This document shows positions 5,884 through 7,283 of a stretch of 7,283 nucleotides of DNA, piece by piece. Each line of letters starts with the position of its first letter. The first letter of the stretch is position 1. Source of the DNA: an uncultured Oxalobacteraceae bacterium. Its GTDB lineage: Bacteria; Pseudomonadota; Gammaproteobacteria; Burkholderiales; Burkholderiaceae. Where the stretch lies: contig CAMLFK010000252.1 in assembly GCA_946479255.1 (NCBI GenBank), positions 1-7,283 on the forward strand, given 5' to 3'. The position numbers and the translations under genes are program-made. The notes beneath the pieces are model-generated. The model had not been told where the DNA came from, did not search any database, and was given only the letters and a program-made list of their open reading frames with translations.

Positions 5884-7283
5884 ATGAAACGCCACCTGAG
5901 CACCTGCGCCCTGACGGCGCTGACCCTGCTGAGCACCCAGGGCGCCAGCGCCCAGCAAGCCGCTGCCGCGCCGTCCGATCAGCGCGTCATCGTGCCGGGC
6001 CAGAAAGACCGGTCCGATTGGTTCAAGGCGGAAAGCGAGCACTTCATCGTCTATTCCGACACCTCCCGCGACGACGTGTTCCAGGTCTTGAAAAATATGG
6101 AACGCCTCGATTTCACGCTGCGCGCCTACACCAGGCCCTACCTCAGGCAGGGGCCGCGCGAACCCAAGCTCACCCTGTACTTCCACCGGGGGAGCGCCGC
6201 CCTGGCCCGGCACGCGGAAGGGAAGCCGCTCGACGCTGTCGGCCTGTACAACAGTTGCAGCGCGGGCGTGCAGGCCGCCGGCACGCTGCTGGATCCCATT
6301 GTCGAGCTCGATAATGCGACCTTGCTGAAGGGGCGCGCCAGCGACACGCTGCCCTACCTGTTCGAAGGCTATGCCCGCCACTTCCTGTACCGCCACACCA
6401 CCATCCGCACGCCGCGCTCGTTCATCGACGGCTTCGCCCAGTATTTCGCCACTGCCCGCTTCACCGACGATCAGATGGCGATCGGCCGATCGCCCGTCAA
6501 TGTCGGCCGCTACCTCAATTTCCTCGACGAAGGCTCCCGTTACGCTTTGAGCTATACCGACGTGCTCAACGACAACGATAGCGGCACCAGAAGCTACGCC
6601 GGCGCAGCGGGCGTCAAGCTGGACTTCGCCGCCCGTTCGTGGCTGCTGACCCATTTCATGCTGTCCACGGAAGACAGGCGCACCCGCCTGGTCCGCTATC
6701 TCGAGCTGGCCAACCGCGACGTGTCCGCGCCCGCCGCCTTCGAAACGGCCTTCGGCATCAAACCCAGGCACCTGGGCACGGAGCTGTCGCGCTATCGCCG
6801 CAAGTTCTTAAGTGAGGTGCAAGTGGAGGTGCCGGCCCTGCCGGCGGCCCGGATCGCCTACACCGACCTGCCCGACAGCGTCACCGACTACGTGATGTTC
6901 GACGCTACCCTCAAAAGCTGCCCCAGCCGCGCCACCGGCGAAGCCCTGCTGCGCAGCATGACGTCGAGGCCCGACGGCACGCCCCAGCATCCGCTCGCGC
7001 GCCTGGCCCTCGGCCGGGCCCAGATCGACTGGGGCAAGCCGCAGGACGCCATTGCCGACCTGAGCGCGCTCGCAGGCGGCGCCAGGGGCAACACCGAAGC
7101 CATGTATTTACTGGGTGTGGCACACCTGCGCCTGGCAAACCAGCGGCAAGGGGCCGCCAGGGCGGACAGCCTGGCGGCGGCGCGCCGCCATCTGGCCGAG
7201 GCCATCAATGCCGATCCGGCATCGGCCGAAGCCGCATACGCCCTGCTGCGCACCGAACTCGATTCCGGCGAGCCACTGAGCGA
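5884..7283 (+). CDS. Exported peptidase-MA-like TPR protein with degenerate zinc-protease motif (3' end cut)
   Basis: The window shows 466 codons with no stop. Residues 1-23 are a signal peptide with an Ala-Ser-Ala cleavage box before QQAAAAPS, so the product is exported. Residues 42-60 (WFKAESEHFIVYSD) match the opening of exported TPR proteins carrying a gluzincin-like (DUF1570-like) peptidase domain. The core follows at 156-193: LPYLFEGYARHFLYRH, then SFIDGFAQYFATARF. In relatives known to me this reads LFHEYAHHF and WFVEGFAEYF, with zinc bound by the two His and the second-motif Glu. Here the residues are Glu161, Gly162, Arg165 and Asp182, so peptidase activity is not expected. A helical part with SWLLTHFML and AAFETAFGI follows, as in the family. 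From about residue 370 there are TPR-like helix pairs (LARLALGRAQIDWGKPQDAI; AMYLLGVAHLRL; ARRHLAEAINADP), suggesting protein binding. It is transcribed away from the A2M gene. The precise function is unknown, and the family assignment is from memory of motifs. Confidence 0.93.
   Translation, partial: MKRHLSTCALTALTLLSTQGASAQQAAAAPSDQRVIVPGQKDRSDWFKAESEHFIVYSDTSRDDVFQVLKNMERLDFTLRAYTRPYLRQGPREPKLTLYFHRGSAALARHAEGKPLDAVGLYNSCSAGVQAAGTLLDPIVELDNATLLKGRASDTLPYLFEGYARHFLYRHTTIRTPRSFIDGFAQYFATARFTDDQMAIGRSPVNVGRYLNFLDEGSRYALSYTDVLNDNDSGTRSYAGAAGVKLDFAARSWLLTHFMLSTEDRRTRLVRYLELANRDVSAPAAFETAFGIKPRHLGTELSRYRRKFLSEVQVEVPALPAARIAYTDLPDSVTDYVMFDATLKSCPSRATGEALLRSMTSRPDGTPQHPLARLALGRAQIDWGKPQDAIADLSALAGGARGNTEAMYLLGVAHLRLANQRQGAARADSLAAARRHLAEAINADPASAEAAYALLRTELDSGEPLS
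6364..6447 (+). other. Degenerate HExxH / EG zinc-peptidase core
   Basis: Residues 161-188 hold EGYARHF where active relatives have HEYAHHF, and FIDGFAQYF where they have WFVEGFAEYF. Surrounding residues (Leu-Phe before, Tyr-Ala inside, His-Phe after, Gly-Phe-Ala and Tyr-Phe) align without gaps, so the fold looks kept while the three expected zinc ligands and the catalytic Glu are all changed. Confidence 0.7.
6991..7283 (+). other. TPR-like helical repeat region
   Basis: From residue 370 to the window edge the protein is Ala/Leu-rich and helical, with two recognisable TPR-like units (about 370-398 and 403-446) and the start of a third. The second unit ends in the typical A-x-x-x-D-P pattern (AINADP) and has a longer turn between its helices. 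The repeat array continues beyond the window. Confidence 0.65.

Noticed and set aside
5869..6771. Minus-strand open frame of 300 codons opposite the protease-like gene
   Set aside because: It is the mirror frame of the plus-strand gene, which has a good ribosome binding site, signal peptide and family motifs. The minus frame has none of these.

Overview
The window shows a GC-rich chromosome (roughly two thirds G+C by eye) with GC-ending codons and strong Shine-Dalgarno sites. Two protein families typical of Gram-negative envelopes are present. The best guess is a betaproteobacterium of the Oxalobacteraceae type (Massilia, Duganella or Janthinobacterium-like). This is inference from composition and protein style, not from a marker gene.

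The window holds two divergent genes, each cut by a window edge, around a 226-base intergenic region. The minus-strand gene fills positions 1-5657. It is one uninterrupted reading frame of 1885 codons encoding a secreted bacterial alpha-2-macroglobulin (A2M) with an intact thioester motif, CMEQ at residues 1439-1442. Its frame contains no stop in the window, and its last visible residues match the usual C-terminal motif of the family, so only a short tail should be missing. The plus-strand gene runs from 5884 to the right edge. It encodes an exported protein with an N-terminal fold resembling gluzincin-type (peptidase MA-like, DUF1570-like) domains, followed by TPR-like helices. The expected zinc-protease motif is destroyed: HEYAH is replaced by EGYAR, and the downstream EG by DG.

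Positions 5658-5883 carry a good ribosome binding site for each gene, weak candidate promoters facing both ways, a 7-bp inverted repeat and a 7-bp leader hairpin just before the plus-strand ribosome binding site. The geometry suggests shared control.

The joint picture is inferred. A periplasmic protease trap (A2M) is encoded back to back with an exported, apparently inactive protease-like TPR protein. Both could act in envelope defence against foreign proteases or in scaffolding, but nothing in the sequence proves they work together. I found no RNA genes, mobile elements, CRISPR arrays or terminators. Several long open frames opposite the real genes are mirror-frame artefacts of GC-rich coding.
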